Source: Caldalkalibacillus uzonensis
GTDB lineage: Bacteria > Bacillota > Bacilli > Caldalkalibacillales > Caldalkalibacillaceae
DNA length: 64,000 bases
Direction of reading: 5' to 3'
NCBI RefSeq assembly: GCF_030814135.1
Contig: NZ_JAUSUQ010000001.1
Coordinates: 248,001 to 312,000 of the forward strand
Part shown: piece after piece, positions 8,235-17,408 of the stretch
Layout: every line of letters starts with the position of its first letter
Position numbering within the stretch: position 1 is the stretch's first letter
Notes under the pieces: generated by a model
Told to the model about the DNA's origin: nothing
What the model saw: only the letters and a program-made list of their open reading frames with translations
Databases searched by the model: none
Made by a program: the position numbers and the translations under genes

Positions 8235-9785
8235 CTAAGTACGAACCGTTTTGACCGTTGTTTGTTTCAGGATGAATACCGCAACACCAAAAGCGGCCAA
8301 AGCAGACAGCAAACCGAAAAATGTGCTGCCGGTGAAACCCAGTACCAGATAACCCACTACCGCAATGCCTGCCACTATCAGGGCGTAGGGCAACTGGGTG
8401 ATGACATGGTCAATGTGATGGCTTCCTGCTCCTGTAGAGGATAAAATGGTGGTGTCTGAAATGGGAGAACAATGGTCGCCAAAAACGGACCCGGCAAGCA
8501 CGGCTGCCAGTGAAGGCAATAACATGGACACATCTGTTACAACTGCAATCTCCCCTGCAATAGGCAGCATTATACCAAATGTTCCCCATGACGTGCCCGT
8601 AGAAAAGGCCATAATTCCTGCGGTAATAAATAACAGAGCTGGTAAGAGACTGATGCTAAGATGGGCATCAACCAATCCGGCCAAATACGTTCCGGTCCCC
8701 AATTCTCCTATAATTTCAATAATGGTCCAGGCAAAAATCAAAATATACACTGCCGGTAGCATCGATTTTATTCCAGCCCACAAGCCTGATCCAATGAGAC
8801 GGACAGAAATCTGTTTAGTAACATTTAAAACGACTGCAACGATGAGCCCAATCAGTCCCCCAGACACTAAAGCAGCGGCCACATCCGTGTTTTCAAAAAT
8901 AGAAAGCAGGCTGACATCCCCTTCAGACCGCTTAATCCCTGTGTAGATCATGAAAAAGACAGTTCCAACAACAAGAGCGCCAATCGGCCAAATCAGGTCT
9001 CTGACTCTTCCTTTCTCACTGGCTGGAAGATCGGACTGTTCTCCGGGGACATCGCCCTTGTTCGGATCAATGAGTTCACCTTTTTCGATGGCCCTGGTCT
9101 CGTGCTGCTTCATAGCTCCAATATCAAGGGAGAACAAAGCCACAGCAAAAATCAACAAGATGGCAAATAAGGCATAGAAATTCATGGGGATCATCATCAT
9201 GAACGCTTGCAAAGCTTCATACTGCACAACGCTGTGGGCAGCCAGAATGCCTCCAATAATGGTAATGATATAAGCCCCCCAGCTGGAGACCGGGGCCAAA
9301 ATACAGATAGGCGCAGCAGTAGAATCGATCAGATAAGCCAATTTGGCCCGTGACACGCGGTGGCGGTCCGTTAAGGGACGGCTGATCTGCCCCACAGCCA
9401 GGCTGTTGAAGTAATCATCGATAAAAATAATAATCCCCATCACAACCGTGGTTAACTGGGCGCCGACCCTTGTCTTTACCCGCTCCATCGCCCATGCCCC
9501 AAAAGCTTTGCTTCCTCCAGATAAGGAGATTAAGGCGGCCATCATCCCCAACAAAAACAAAAAGAAAATAATATAAAGTTCCCAGTCGTTTAACCCACCG
9601 TCCACATAAAAGATGTTCAGTACAATGTGACCAATTTGACTTAAACTGGCCAATACGGCATAGTCATTAATCATTAGTGCCCCAACCACAATCCCCAAAC
9701 CCAGAGACAACAGCACCCGGCGTGTTAAAATCACCATCGCCAAGGCAAGAATGGGTGGCACTAAAGATAACGCTGTTGGTTCCAT
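8235..9785 (-). CDS. Na+/H+ antiporter, NhaC family
   Basis: Polytopic inner-membrane transporter of 516 residues with about a dozen hydrophobic segments. The central DYFNSLAVGQISRPLTDRHR and the C-terminal GDHCSPISDTTILSS are typical NhaC-family signatures, with conserved charged residues inside membrane segments. The ATG at 9785 follows AAGGAG with 9-base spacing. NhaC proteins exchange sodium for protons (or carry amino acids or dicarboxylates in some branches), so a role in pH and sodium homeostasis is likely but the substrate is inferred. It is flanked by intergenic gaps of 93 and 148 bases, so it may be its own transcript. Confidence 0.88.
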   Translation of the reverse strand: MEPTALSLVPPILALAMVILTRRVLLSLGLGIVVGALMINDYAVLASLSQIGHIVLNIFYVDGGLNDWELYIIFFLFLLGMMAALISLSGGSKAFGAWAMERVKTRVGAQLTTVVMGIIIFIDDYFNSLAVGQISRPLTDRHRVSRAKLAYLIDSTAAPICILAPVSSWGAYIITIIGGILAAHSVVQYEALQAFMMMIPMNFYALFAILLIFAVALFSLDIGAMKQHETRAIEKGELIDPNKGDVPGEQSDLPASEKGRVRDLIWPIGALVVGTVFFMIYTGIKRSEGDVSLLSIFENTDVAAALVSGGLIGLIVAVVLNVTKQISVRLIGSGLWAGIKSMLPAVYILIFAWTIIEIIGELGTGTYLAGLVDAHLSISLLPALLFITAGIMAFSTGTSWGTFGIMLPIAGEIAVVTDVSMLLPSLAAVLAGSVFGDHCSPISDTTILSSTGAGSHHIDHVITQLPYALIVAGIAVVGYLVLGFTGSTFFGLLSALAAFGVAVFILKQTTVKTVRT

Positions 9786-9826
9786 TAAAACCTACTCCTT
9801 ACTATATTAAATATTACACGGCAATG

Positions 9827-9839
9827 GCAGAACTTCTGC
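9827..9839. repeat. Short inverted repeat upstream of the NhaC gene
   Basis: Perfect GCAGAA-C-TTCTGC in the 148-base gap upstream of the antiporter gene, about 40 bases before its start codon. It could be a leader hairpin or operator. The remaining part of the gap shows no confident promoter. Confidence 0.4.
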
Positions 9840-9933
9840 ATTACCCCCGTCAAATATTTGCCCGTCCTATTATAATACGCTTTGCCGCGGTTGGCCATCC
9901 CTTTTTATGAAACCTGCCCTTGATATGAAAAGT

Positions 9934-10434
9934 CTAAGAACGGTCTGCGAAAAAAATGTGCTTGGCTTCAATCTTATCTTGCAACTCTAAATAGCCAAAG
10001 GAGTACAGTTTCTGTCGCCTCTTGTCCGTTGGTGAACCAGGGTTAAACAACAGAATTCCCCGGCGTTTTTTTAGATAAGGAATGTGGGAGTGACCAAAAA
10101 TAATGATATCGACCCTGTCCTCTGCAAATGTCTCGTAAGCCCGTTTGGCTGTCTCTTTTCTCTTTCCCCCATGTCCATGAATCACTCCAATCCGATAGGG
10201 ACCAAAAGTTAATATTTTTTTAAGTCCAAAACGCCTGACAATCTCTTCGCCATCTACATTGCCTGCTACACCATCAACAGGGGCGATTCGCCTTAGCCGT
10301 TCATAGACTTCCAAAGACTGCCAGTCACCAGCATGGATGATAAAATCCACCCCTTGCAGACCCTTCAGCAAGGCACTCGGCAATGCTTTGGCCCGCTTGG
10401 GCACATGAGTATCCGAGACCACACCAATCTTCAT
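9934..10434 (-). CDS. YfcE/MJ0936-type metallophosphoesterase
   Basis: Calcineurin-like phosphodiesterase of 166 residues, similar to Bacillus YsnB and archaeal MJ0936. All metal-binding motifs are present in order: SDTHVP (Asp8, His10), HAGDW, GNVDG, HGHGG and GHSHIP. ATG 10434 is used because GAGGTG precedes it by 8 bases; an in-frame TTG 18 bases upstream lies on the other side of the site. In many Bacillales this gene sits next to rph/rdgB, which is not so here. The natural substrate is unknown. Confidence 0.88.
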   Translation of the reverse strand: MKIGVVSDTHVPKRAKALPSALLKGLQGVDFIIHAGDWQSLEVYERLRRIAPVDGVAGNVDGEEIVRRFGLKKILTFGPYRIGVIHGHGGKRKETAKRAYETFAEDRVDIIIFGHSHIPYLKKRRGILLFNPGSPTDKRRQKLYSFGYLELQDKIEAKHIFFADRS

Positions 10435-10646
10435 TGTTGCACACCTCGACAATTTAAGCGGTTCTTGCTCTACTTTATGCCCCTGAGCGTCAAAATTTCA
10501 CACATGATTTACAATTGTTTAACATAAACATGGTAAACTTATTGTCAAAGATCCTTTTATCCTGAATGTCCTTAATAGCATGAGGAATCTCAGCTTGGAA
10601 AAAATAATCATAAACTAGACTAAGCAGTGAAAGGGAGTGCGCACTG

Positions 10647-11120
10647 TTGTCCTTTATCAGTCCATCATTAGGTTCCTTGTCTCTGGAGGAAATGGTTCGA
10701 AACATCTCTTCTTTTATAAACGAAGAGCCAAAAGAGAAGTATAAGGTTGTGATCGGCACCGATTCCCACACGGACCAAACATCCACCCTGTTTGTCACAG
10801 CACTGATCATTCACCGTTTAGGCAAGGGAGCCCGGTTTTACTATCAAAAACGAAACATGAAAAAAATGACAGATCTTCGCCATCGCATTTACCTGGAAAC
10901 GCAACTAAGCTTACAGCTGATCGATTCCCTGAAAGCCTGTGGATTGTTCTTTTTGCTGAGCGATTGGCCTTTAGAAGTGCACATTGATATTGGCAAGCAA
11001 GGGGAAACCAGGCAACTGATTCAAGAGGTTGTTGGCTGGGTAACCTCCGTTGGCTATGTGGCCAAAATCAAGCCTGAATCTTATGGTGCCAGTTCCGTTG
11101 CCGACAAGTTTACTTCATGA
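10647..11120 (+). CDS. YkuK-like protein, RNase H-like fold (DUF458)
   Basis: 157-residue homologue of B. subtilis YkuK, a DUF458 protein with predicted RNase H-like fold. IGTDSHTD (about residues 37-44) and VHIDIGK supply acidic residues where the family has its putative metal site, and the end AKIKPESYGASSVADKFT is characteristic. It starts at TTG 10647 with AAAGGGAG 9 bases upstream; no ATG fits the conserved N-terminus. It stands alone on the plus strand, 220 bases before ectA, and a separate promoter precedes ectA, so it is probably not part of the ectoine operon. Confidence 0.82.
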   Translation: MSFISPSLGSLSLEEMVRNISSFINEEPKEKYKVVIGTDSHTDQTSTLFVTALIIHRLGKGARFYYQKRNMKKMTDLRHRIYLETQLSLQLIDSLKACGLFFLLSDWPLEVHIDIGKQGETRQLIQEVVGWVTSVGYVAKIKPESYGASSVADKFTS

Positions 11121-11250
11121 GTCCAATATATACCAGGCCAAAATCAAGAGGAAATAAGACGATTTAAAGGGAATATAAACGAAACCTTTTCCAATCTTCT
11201 CAAACAGCTGCTCAGGATAGATAATCCTGCCATACGTCTCCTTACCGCTT

Positions 11251-11279
11251 TTGACGGCTGTTTCGTTTCAGGGTATCAT
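11251..11279 (+). promoter_or_regulatory. ectABC promoter
   Basis: TTGACG (11251-11256), 17 bases, TATCAT (11274-11279): a good sigma-A promoter about 60 bases upstream of ectA. The spacer contains GTTTCGTTT (11260-11268), the exact inverse of AAACGAAAC at 11177-11185, so a looped pair of half-sites is possible. Confidence 0.75.
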
Positions 11280-11295
11280 GAAAGGCGAAGTTCGC

Positions 11296-11313
11296 AAATG
11301 ATGGCCATCATTT
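11296..11313. repeat. 18-bp perfect palindrome in the ectA leader
   Basis: AAATGATGGCCATCATTT lies between the predicted transcription start (near 11286) and the ectA ATG at 11341. As DNA it could be an operator for a dimeric regulator. As RNA it would form a hairpin with almost no loop, so the DNA reading is preferred. Confidence 0.6.
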
Positions 11314-11340
11314 AAAAATAATCAAGATGGTGATAAATGA

Positions 11341-11862
11341 ATGAGTGTACAAACCGATGTGTTAACGCCGACTCTCCGCAAACCCCGCCTCGAGGATGGA
11401 GCGGATCTGTGGTCATTGGTTAAAGAGACCGGTGTCCTTGATGTCAACGCAGCCTATACCTACCTGATGCTGTGTCGCAATTTTCAGGATACGTGTGTGG
11501 TTGCTGAAATGGACAACAGCGTTGTTGGATTTGTGTCAGCTTATATCCATCCTAAACAGCCAGATACTCTCTTTGTCTGGCAGGTCGGGGTAAGTGAGTC
11601 ACAACGGGGACAGGGTTTGGCTACAAAGATGTTGCAGGCGCTCCTTCAGCGCCAGTCTTGCCTGAATATTCGCTATTTAGAGACCACTATTTCCCCTTCT
11701 AATAAGGCCTCACAAGCTTTATTCCGGAAATTAGCCCGTGATTTTGATGCCTATTGCGCTGTATCCATGTGCTTTCAGACAGACCAATTCCCTGATGATC
11801 ATGAAAGTGAACTGTTGTTTAAGATCGGACCATTTAAAAAAACTGAATTAAATACCAATTAG
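11341..11862 (+). CDS. ectA: L-2,4-diaminobutyrate N-acetyltransferase
   Basis: GNAT-family acetyltransferase that makes N-gamma-acetyl-diaminobutyrate, the second enzyme-step of ectoine synthesis in the cytoplasm. The 173 residues match Ect[13 protein letters not shown] at the start, [15 protein letters not shown], the acetyl-CoA loop [11 protein letters not shown] and [16 protein letters not shown]. It is the first gene of ectABC and is read from the promoter at 11251. Its ribosome site is weak (GGTGA), unlike the strong one of ectB, so the three proteins may be made in unequal amounts. Confidence 0.95.
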   Translation: MSVQTDVLTPTLRKPRLEDGADLWSLVKETGVLDVNAAYTYLMLCRNFQDTCVVAEMDNSVVGFVSAYIHPKQPDTLFVWQVGVSESQRGQGLATKMLQALLQRQSCLNIRYLETTISPSNKASQALFRKLARDFDAYCAVSMCFQTDQFPDDHESELLFKIGPFKKTELNTN

Positions 11863-11878
11863 GAGGTTTTTACCTTTT

Positions 11879-13156
11879 ATGCAAACTAAAAAGGATCGCT
11901 CAGTTTTACATGTGTTTGAAACATTGGAATCTGAAGTGCGCAGTTACTGTCGCAGTTTTCCTGCTGTCTTCACCAAAGCCAAAGGACATAAATTATGGGG
12001 CCGGGACGGAAAGGAGTACATCGATTTCTTTTCCGGTGCCGGTGCCTTAAACTACGGACACAATGAAGAGCGCATGAAAAAGAAATTGATCGATTATTTA
12101 GCAAATGATGGTATTACCCATAGTCTGGATATGGCCACCGAGGCCAAAGAAGCCTTTTTAAAAAAGTTTCACGATGTGATTCTAAAACCCCGTACTCTAA
12201 ACTATAAAGTCATGTTCCCCGGACCAACCGGCACCAATAGCGTTGAAAGTGCCTTAAAATTGGCCCGCAAGGTTACCGGACGCGAAAACGTAATCAGCTT
12301 TACCAATTCTTTTCACGGCATGACCATTGGTTCTTTGGCTGTCACCGGCAATACTTTCAAACGCCGGGGTGCCGGTGTGCCCTTAAATTACACTGTGACT
12401 ATGCCTTATGACAACTATTTTGGCGCTGAATTTGATACCATTAAGTATCTCAAACGCTTGTTAGAAGATAACGGCAGCGGTCTGGATCTTCCGGCAGCCA
12501 TCATCTTGGAAACCGTGCAAGGGGAAGGTGGTCTTAATGCGGCCCGCTTTGAATGGCTGCAAAAAATTGAAGAGATCTGCCGCAAATGGAATATCCTGCT
12601 GATCGTGGACGATGTGCAGGCTGGATGTGGCCGGACAGGCACGTTTTTCAGTTTTGAACCGGCCGGCATTGAGCCGGACATTGTCTGCCTGTCCAAATCC
12701 ATTGGCGGTTACGGTTTGCCATTGGCTCTGACCTTGTTCAAACCGGAGTTAGACGTTTGGGCACCAGGTGAACACAACGGCACGTTTCGAGGCAACAACT
12801 TGGCCTTTATTGCCGCCACTGAAGCCCTTACTTACTGGAAGACACCTGCATTTGAACAAAAGATCAAGCAAAAAAGCGAGAAAGTTAACCACTTCCTGCA
12901 ATCCATCGTCAGCAACTATCCCGGGCTGCAGGGTGAAGTACGGGGACGCGGCTTGATGCAGGGCATTGCTTGTGCTACAGACGGGCTCGCCGAGAGGATT
13001 TGCCGGGAAGCCTTTAAACGCGGACTGATTATGGAGACATCCGGTCCGGCGGGTGAAGTGGTTAAACTGTTCCCACCCCTCACCATCAACGACCAAGGAC
13101 TGGATCACGGCTTAGCGATTCTTGAAGAAAGCATCCAAGCCGTCGTTAACCCTTAA
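11879..13156 (+). CDS. ectB: Diaminobutyrate-2-oxoglutarate transaminase
   Basis: PLP-dependent class III aminotransferase that makes L-2,4-diaminobutyrate from aspartate semialdehyde and glutamate, the first step of ectoine synthesis. The 425 residues show [28 protein letters not shown], the SFHGMT loop, the cofactor-binding [12 protein letters not shown] and the PLP lysine in LSKSIGGYG. It follows ectA by 16 bases with a strong AGGAGG ribosome site. Confidence 0.96.
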   Translation: MQTKKDRSVLHVFETLESEVRSYCRSFPAVFTKAKGHKLWGRDGKEYIDFFSGAGALNYGHNEERMKKKLIDYLANDGITHSLDMATEAKEAFLKKFHDVILKPRTLNYKVMFPGPTGTNSVESALKLARKVTGRENVISFTNSFHGMTIGSLAVTGNTFKRRGAGVPLNYTVTMPYDNYFGAEFDTIKYLKRLLEDNGSGLDLPAAIILETVQGEGGLNAARFEWLQKIEEICRKWNILLIVDDVQAGCGRTGTFFSFEPAGIEPDIVCLSKSIGGYGLPLALTLFKPELDVWAPGEHNGTFRGNNLAFIAATEALTYWKTPAFEQKIKQKSEKVNHFLQSIVSNYPGLQGEVRGRGLMQGIACATDGLAERICREAFKRGLIMETSGPAGEVVKLFPPLTINDQGLDHGLAILEESIQAVVNP

Positions 13157-13209
13157 GAAAGAATGAAATCAAACGCACAAATACCACTAAACAGATAGGA
13201 GCGACGACT

Positions 13210-13617
13210 ATGATTGTAAAGCGACTGGAAGATATTATAGGTACTGACCAGGAAGTGTCCACCGACAATTGGATCAGCCGCCGTCTTTTGCTGAGGAAAG
13301 ACGGCATGGGCTTTTCTCTCCATGACACGATTATCAAAAAAGGAACGGAAACGTTTATTTGGTATAAAAACCACTTGGAAGCCGTCTATTGTATTGAAGG
13401 TGAAGGTGAAGTGGAAGTTTTGGATGACAACGGTGAAAAAACAGGTGAAATCTATCCCATAATGCCGGGAACTGTATATGCTTTGGATGGCCATGAAAAG
13501 CATCTGCTGCGGGCCACCACCGCCGATATGCGCATGGTTTGCGTCTTTAACCCGCCCGTCACTGGCAAAGAGGTGCATGATGAAAATGGCGTCTATCCGT
13601 TAATTGAAGAAGATTAA
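13210..13617 (+). CDS. ectC: L-ectoine synthase
   Basis: Cupin-fold cyclase that dehydrates N-gamma-acetyl-diaminobutyrate to ectoine, the last step. The 135 residues show the family start [16 protein letters not shown], the cupin segments [19 protein letters not shown] and [17 protein letters not shown], and the end [23 protein letters not shown] lies 8 bases upstream of ATG. No ectoine hydroxylase (ectD), aspartokinase or ectoine transporter gene follows. The operon ends at the terminator 13696-13730. Confidence 0.96.
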   Translation: MIVKRLEDIIGTDQEVSTDNWISRRLLLRKDGMGFSLHDTIIKKGTETFIWYKNHLEAVYCIEGEGEVEVLDDNGEKTGEIYPIMPGTVYALDGHEKHLLRATTADMRMVCVFNPPVTGKEVHDENGVYPLIEED

Positions 13618-13695
13618 TGGGAGGAAGCATTCAGCTCCATCCATTCTGAGCAAATCTGTTATACTGCCCATTCTCCCTCCATACGAATGGTTTCA

Positions 13696-13730
13696 AAAGC
13701 CACAGGCACATGCTTGTGGCTTTCTTGTTT
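13696..13730 (+). terminator. ectABC terminator
   Basis: Stem AAAGCCACA (13696-13704) with TGTGGCTTT (13715-13723), followed by CTTGTTT. It lies 79 bases after ectC and before the oxidase gene, separating the two transcripts. Confidence 0.8.
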
Positions 13731-13782
13731 AAAAGTCATCTATTTGCCAAATACTTAAGGTACAAGGAAGGAGGAAAATACT

Positions 13783-15639
13783 GTGCAAGAGCAAACTCAT
13801 GTGGAACAGAGCGAACATACCCATCCCTATGAAAAATATTGGCTGCTGAAGTGGCTGACCACCGTCGACCATAAAAAGATAGGTATCATGTACTTTGGTG
13901 CCGGAGGGTTCTTCTTTTTAATTGGAGGCTTAGAATCAATTTTAATTCGCGTTCAGCTCATGTATCCGGAAAATACCTTCCTGGCTGGGTCTACATATAA
14001 TGAACTTGTGACGATGCATGGCACAACCATGATTTTTCTAGCTGCCATGCCACTGATCTTCGGCCTGATGAACGTGTTCGTTCCGTTACAGATTGGCGCC
14101 AGAGATGTGGCTTTTCCTTTTCTTAACTCATTAGGTTTCTGGTTATTTCTGTTTGGTGGTATCATGTTAAACTTGAGCTGGTTTATTGGAGGTGCACCAA
14201 CCGCTGGCTGGACGTCCTATGTGCCCTTGGCCACTGAGTACAGCGGCTCGGGAATTGATTATTACGTGCTAGGCTTGCAACTATCAGGGGCAGGAACGTT
14301 GATGGGGGCTATAAACTTCCTTGTTACTGTGATTAACATGCGGGCCCCGGGAATGACCTTTATGCGTATGCCCCTGTTTACCTGGTCCAGTTTTATCACG
14401 TCCGCTTTAATTCTGTTTGCTTTCCCTCCGCTAACAGCTGGTTTGTTCCTGATCATGTTTGACCGGATTTTTGGATCCCAATTTTTCAATGTGGCCGCCG
14501 GCGGTAATCCAATTATATGGCAGCATCTATTCTGGATTTTTGGCCACCCTGAGGTGTATATTTTAATCCTTCCCTGCTTTGGGATTATCTCTGAGGTTGT
14601 GAGCACATTTGCTAAAAAACGATTATTTGGCTATGCATCCATGGTATTTGCCACCATACTGATTGGCTTTTTAGGTTTCTTGGTTTGGGCGCACCATATG
14701 TTTACGGTAGGTATGGGCCCCTTTGCAAATACCTTTTTTGGTCTAGCCACAATGGCCATTGCTGTGCCAACAGGAATCAAAATTTTTAATTGGCTGTTCA
14801 CTTTATGGGGTGGACGCATACAATTTACAACAGCAAACCTGTTTGCCCTCTCCTTTATCCCTACCTTTGTCATGGGCGGTGTAACTGGTGTGATGCTAAG
14901 TGTACCGTCTGCAGACTACCAGTATCACGACAGTTATTTTGTTGTCGCTCATTTCCACTATGTGATTGTTGGTGGGGTAGCCTTATCCCTGTTTGCCGGT
15001 GTGTATTACTGGTGGCCGAAAATGTTTAACAGGAAACTGAATGAGAAATTGGGCAAATGGAATTTCTGGCTGTTCTTAATCGGCCTGCATCTCACCTTTT
15101 TTATCCAGCACTTTCTCGGATTGTGGGGCATGCCCCGCCGCTACTTTACTTATCTCGAGGGTTATAACCTGGCTTGGGGCAACTTTATTAGCACGATTGG
15201 AGCCTTTTTGATGACGGCTGGGACAATCATCTTTATGATTAATGTGATCTATACCACCTTACGGGCACCTGTGGCTAAGAGTGATCCTTGGGATGGGCGC
15301 ACCCTGGAGTGGTCTCTGCCCACTCCTATTCCGGAGTATAATTTTACCCAAATACCGAAAGTTCGGGGACTGGATGCCTGGTGGATTGAAAAAAGGGAAG
15401 GCCGTCACCAGCTGATACCGGCTGAACCTCCAGGAAAGATCCACATGCCGGATCCGTCCATTCTGCCGTTCTTCATGTCACTCGGAGCTTTTATTGGCAG
15501 TATGGGGCTGATTTTCCACCAATTCGTTGTGGCCACGGCAGGGTTTGGCATGACCCTCTTCTGCATGCTGATCAGATCCGTTAAGGAGTATCACGGTTAT
15601 TACATCCAGCCAGCTTCTGAATCTGAACTGAAAAATTAA
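13783..15639 (+). CDS. ctaD: Cytochrome c oxidase subunit I, A1-type haem-copper oxidase
   Basis: Catalytic subunit of an aa3/caa3 oxidase, in the cytoplasmic membrane. The 618 residues show about 12-14 membrane helices. GHPEVYILILP supplies the CuB histidine-tyrosine pair and the D-channel glutamate. ARDVAFPFLN carries the D-channel entry aspartate, AHHMFTVGM two more CuB histidines, ATMAIAVPTGIKIF the K-channel Thr/Lys, and HDSYFVVAHFHYV the haem histidines. It starts at GTG 13783 with GGAGG upstream. A terminator lies on each side, and no subunit II, III or IV gene is adjacent, so it is an orphan copy that must find partners elsewhere. Confidence 0.95.
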   Translation: MQEQTHVEQSEHTHPYEKYWLLKWLTTVDHKKIGIMYFGAGGFFFLIGGLESILIRVQLMYPENTFLAGSTYNELVTMHGTTMIFLAAMPLIFGLMNVFVPLQIGARDVAFPFLNSLGFWLFLFGGIMLNLSWFIGGAPTAGWTSYVPLATEYSGSGIDYYVLGLQLSGAGTLMGAINFLVTVINMRAPGMTFMRMPLFTWSSFITSALILFAFPPLTAGLFLIMFDRIFGSQFFNVAAGGNPIIWQHLFWIFGHPEVYILILPCFGIISEVVSTFAKKRLFGYASMVFATILIGFLGFLVWAHHMFTVGMGPFANTFFGLATMAIAVPTGIKIFNWLFTLWGGRIQFTTANLFALSFIPTFVMGGVTGVMLSVPSADYQYHDSYFVVAHFHYVIVGGVALSLFAGVYYWWPKMFNRKLNEKLGKWNFWLFLIGLHLTFFIQHFLGLWGMPRRYFTYLEGYNLAWGNFISTIGAFLMTAGTIIFMINVIYTTLRAPVAKSDPWDGRTLEWSLPTPIPEYNFTQIPKVRGLDAWWIEKREGRHQLIPAEPPGKIHMPDPSILPFFMSLGAFIGSMGLIFHQFVVATAGFGMTLFCMLIRSVKEYHGYYIQPASESELKN

Positions 15640-15670
15640 ATAAGGTTAAATAAGTGATGCATAAATAAAA

Positions 15671-15715
15671 CCCGTATCAGAATGGCGCACACGCACACGT
15701 TGATACGGGCTTTTT
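15671..15715 (+). terminator. Terminator after ctaD
   Basis: Stem CCCGTATCA (15671-15679) with TGATACGGG (15701-15709), followed by CTTTTTAC. The AAAA on the left makes it possibly active in both directions. Confidence 0.85.
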
Positions 15716-15760
15716 ACTATTGAATTTATTATATAGCTGTTTAAAAAATGAATTGGGATA

Positions 15761-15788
15761 TTGGGAAAATGTGGTGTGAGTGTATACT
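15761..15788 (+). promoter_or_regulatory. Probable promoter for the 218-aa orphan gene
   Basis: TTGGGA (15761-15766), 16 bases, TATACT (15783-15788). It would give a leader of about 80 bases. A second TATACT at 15852 is too near the ribosome site to serve. Confidence 0.5.
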
Positions 15789-15873
15789 TAGATACGTTAC
15801 TTTATTATTTGAGCGTAATAAAAATCTCTATTCCAAATATCAGAGTCTTGCTATACTGAAAAGGAGTGGTTTT

Positions 15874-16530
15874 ATGAAAAAGACAATTATAATCGGTTGT
15901 TCAATTGCTATAATTTTATTAGTCGTTGGTACTGTTATTTTTATTTCTGGAAATGAAGAAGAGGCAGTTGTTGACACGCCTGAAGAAAAAGAAATCGTGG
16001 TAGATGAAACAGATACCAATGAAAAATCAATTGAAGAAGGAACGCCAGAAGAAGAGACAATCCAAGAAGACCCAAGATTGGTTTCATTTGTAGAAAAACA
16101 TTCTGATGATACTGTTGCACTCGAAGTATTTGTTGTGAAAGAGTTTGACGAAGACGCTAATCCAATTGAATTTTTCGAAGGCACTCATATTCTTACTGTT
16201 GGTGAATTAAAAGAAAAAGTTAACAATAACGAAACGACTTATTTAGATGAAATTAAAAGATTTGTTGTTGATATCTACTTAATGAGACAAGGTTTTTCGT
16301 CAGAAGAAATAGATAGATTGTATGCTGAAAACAATCGTGGATCGTCTAAAGAAGATTTCATTACGGTCATTAGAGCTGAAAAACTTGCTAATCAAATAAC
16401 AAGTTGTAGCGAGGAATTAAAATGGATGAATCTCGACTTGGTTGCCGAACCACACGATGAATTGGTTGAGGTTTATGAAGAAATTGATTTCTTGGTTCCT
16501 CCTTCAATCATTGCTCATCTCTTCGATTAA
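15874..16530 (+). CDS. Hypothetical membrane-anchored acidic protein (218 aa)
   Basis: Function not recognised. ATG 15874 follows AAGGAGTGG. Residues ~3-24 are one hydrophobic helix preceded by two lysines, so the protein is probably anchored with its C-terminus outside (or is a lipoprotein-like secreted protein; there is a Cys at position 9 but no clear lipobox). Residues ~26-65 are a very acidic, Glu/Asp-rich linker of low complexity, followed by a mostly helical domain of about 150 residues with one cysteine. The base composition is visibly more AT-rich than the neighbours, and it has its own promoter and terminator. This suggests a laterally acquired or fast-evolving single-gene unit. Confidence 0.75.
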   Translation: MKKTIIIGCSIAIILLVVGTVIFISGNEEEAVVDTPEEKEIVVDETDTNEKSIEEGTPEEETIQEDPRLVSFVEKHSDDTVALEVFVVKEFDEDANPIEFFEGTHILTVGELKEKVNNNETTYLDEIKRFVVDIYLMRQGFSSEEIDRLYAENNRGSSKEDFITVIRAEKLANQITSCSEELKWMNLDLVAEPHDELVEVYEEIDFLVPPSIIAHLFD

Positions 16531-16542
16531 ACATTAAAGATA

Positions 16543-16566
16543 AACCCGCCTGTAGGCGGGTTTTTT
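16543..16566 (+). terminator. Strong terminator after the 218-aa gene
   Basis: AACCCGCC-TGTA-GGCGGGTT (16543-16562) followed by TTTT; a compact GC-rich stem with a four-base loop directly after the stop codon. Confidence 0.92.
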
Positions 16567-16586
16567 AATATAAAAACTTGACTTTT

Positions 16587-17368
16587 TCAGCAAATGAATG
16601 AGAGTGTTAAAAATTTGAAATTGATCAATTTAAGGGCTTGCCCCAGCTTCTCTTCGGATTCATCCCAGGTAAAGCCCGGTGGGTCGGTGGCGATTTCAAA
16701 CAGGGTTCCGCCAGGCTCACGAAAGTAAATGGATTTAAAGTATTGTCTGTCACGCACATCAGTAACCAGCAGACCTTGGTCTTGCAATTCCCTTTTCCAG
16801 CTTAATTCCTCTTCCTCGTCTCTGTCCTGTTGCTCATAGCCCAAGCCCGCCCTCCTGCAACACCTGCACTGTTGGGTCGGCTGACTGCACACCGATGCTG
16901 ACACCGAACATATGACGGATGATATGTTTATGGGGTACATCCTGCCCTGCCCAGTCCTGTAAGGAAACCATTTGTTCCGTTTCGACCAAAGCCAATTCAA
17001 TGCCGTCATAGTCGGTAAACAAGAGCATGGCCCGGCCAAAGCGTTCATCCCGTTTAACCTGGATGCCGTGTAACTGCAGTCGCTCCTGCCAAAAAGACAG
17101 GCTTCCCACAGAAACAGAAAGATAAATGGTGTGAACCTGCCCTGTTCCCTTTTCTTCCTTTGGGAGACATTGGCCAGGGAAAGAAAGTTAATATGGTGCC
17201 CGGACTTCCAATCCGGTCTCCAAAATAGAGATGATACGTATCAGGCATGTCAAAGTTGACCGTTTGTTTGACCAGCCGCAACCCTAATATATCACGGTAA
17301 AAGGCCACATTTTTATGCACATCACCTGCAATGGCAGTAACGTGATGGATTCCTTGGGTGGCAGGCAT
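16587..17368 (-). pseudogene. Decayed ring-cleaving dioxygenase (VOC superfamily, MhqO/MhqA-like)
   Basis: Remnant of a two-domain glyoxalase-fold dioxygenase of about 310 residues. The first domain begins at ATG 17368 (AAAGGAG upstream) with MPATQGIHHVTAIAGD and runs through YHLYFGDRIGSPGTILTFFPW. Near 17170 an extra base shifts the frame; the continuation GTGQVHTIYLSVSVGSLSFW is in another frame. Near 16850 the reading passes to a third frame at GLGYEQQ, where about 60 residues of the second domain are missing before DEEEELSWKRELQDQGL. The conserved end YFKSIYFREPGGTLFEIAT is present, but the last ~20 residues are replaced by an unrelated hydrophobic tail. At least two frameshifts plus a deletion make a sequencing error unlikely. 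Confidence 0.88.
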
Positions 17369-17408
17369 TTTCGTTTCAACTCCTTTACGAACGACTTGAC
17401 CCAGCTTT

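Noticed and set aside
16587-17368. Programmed frameshifting in the dioxygenase
   Set aside because: Two shifts, a ~60-residue deletion and an unrelated C-terminus point to decay.
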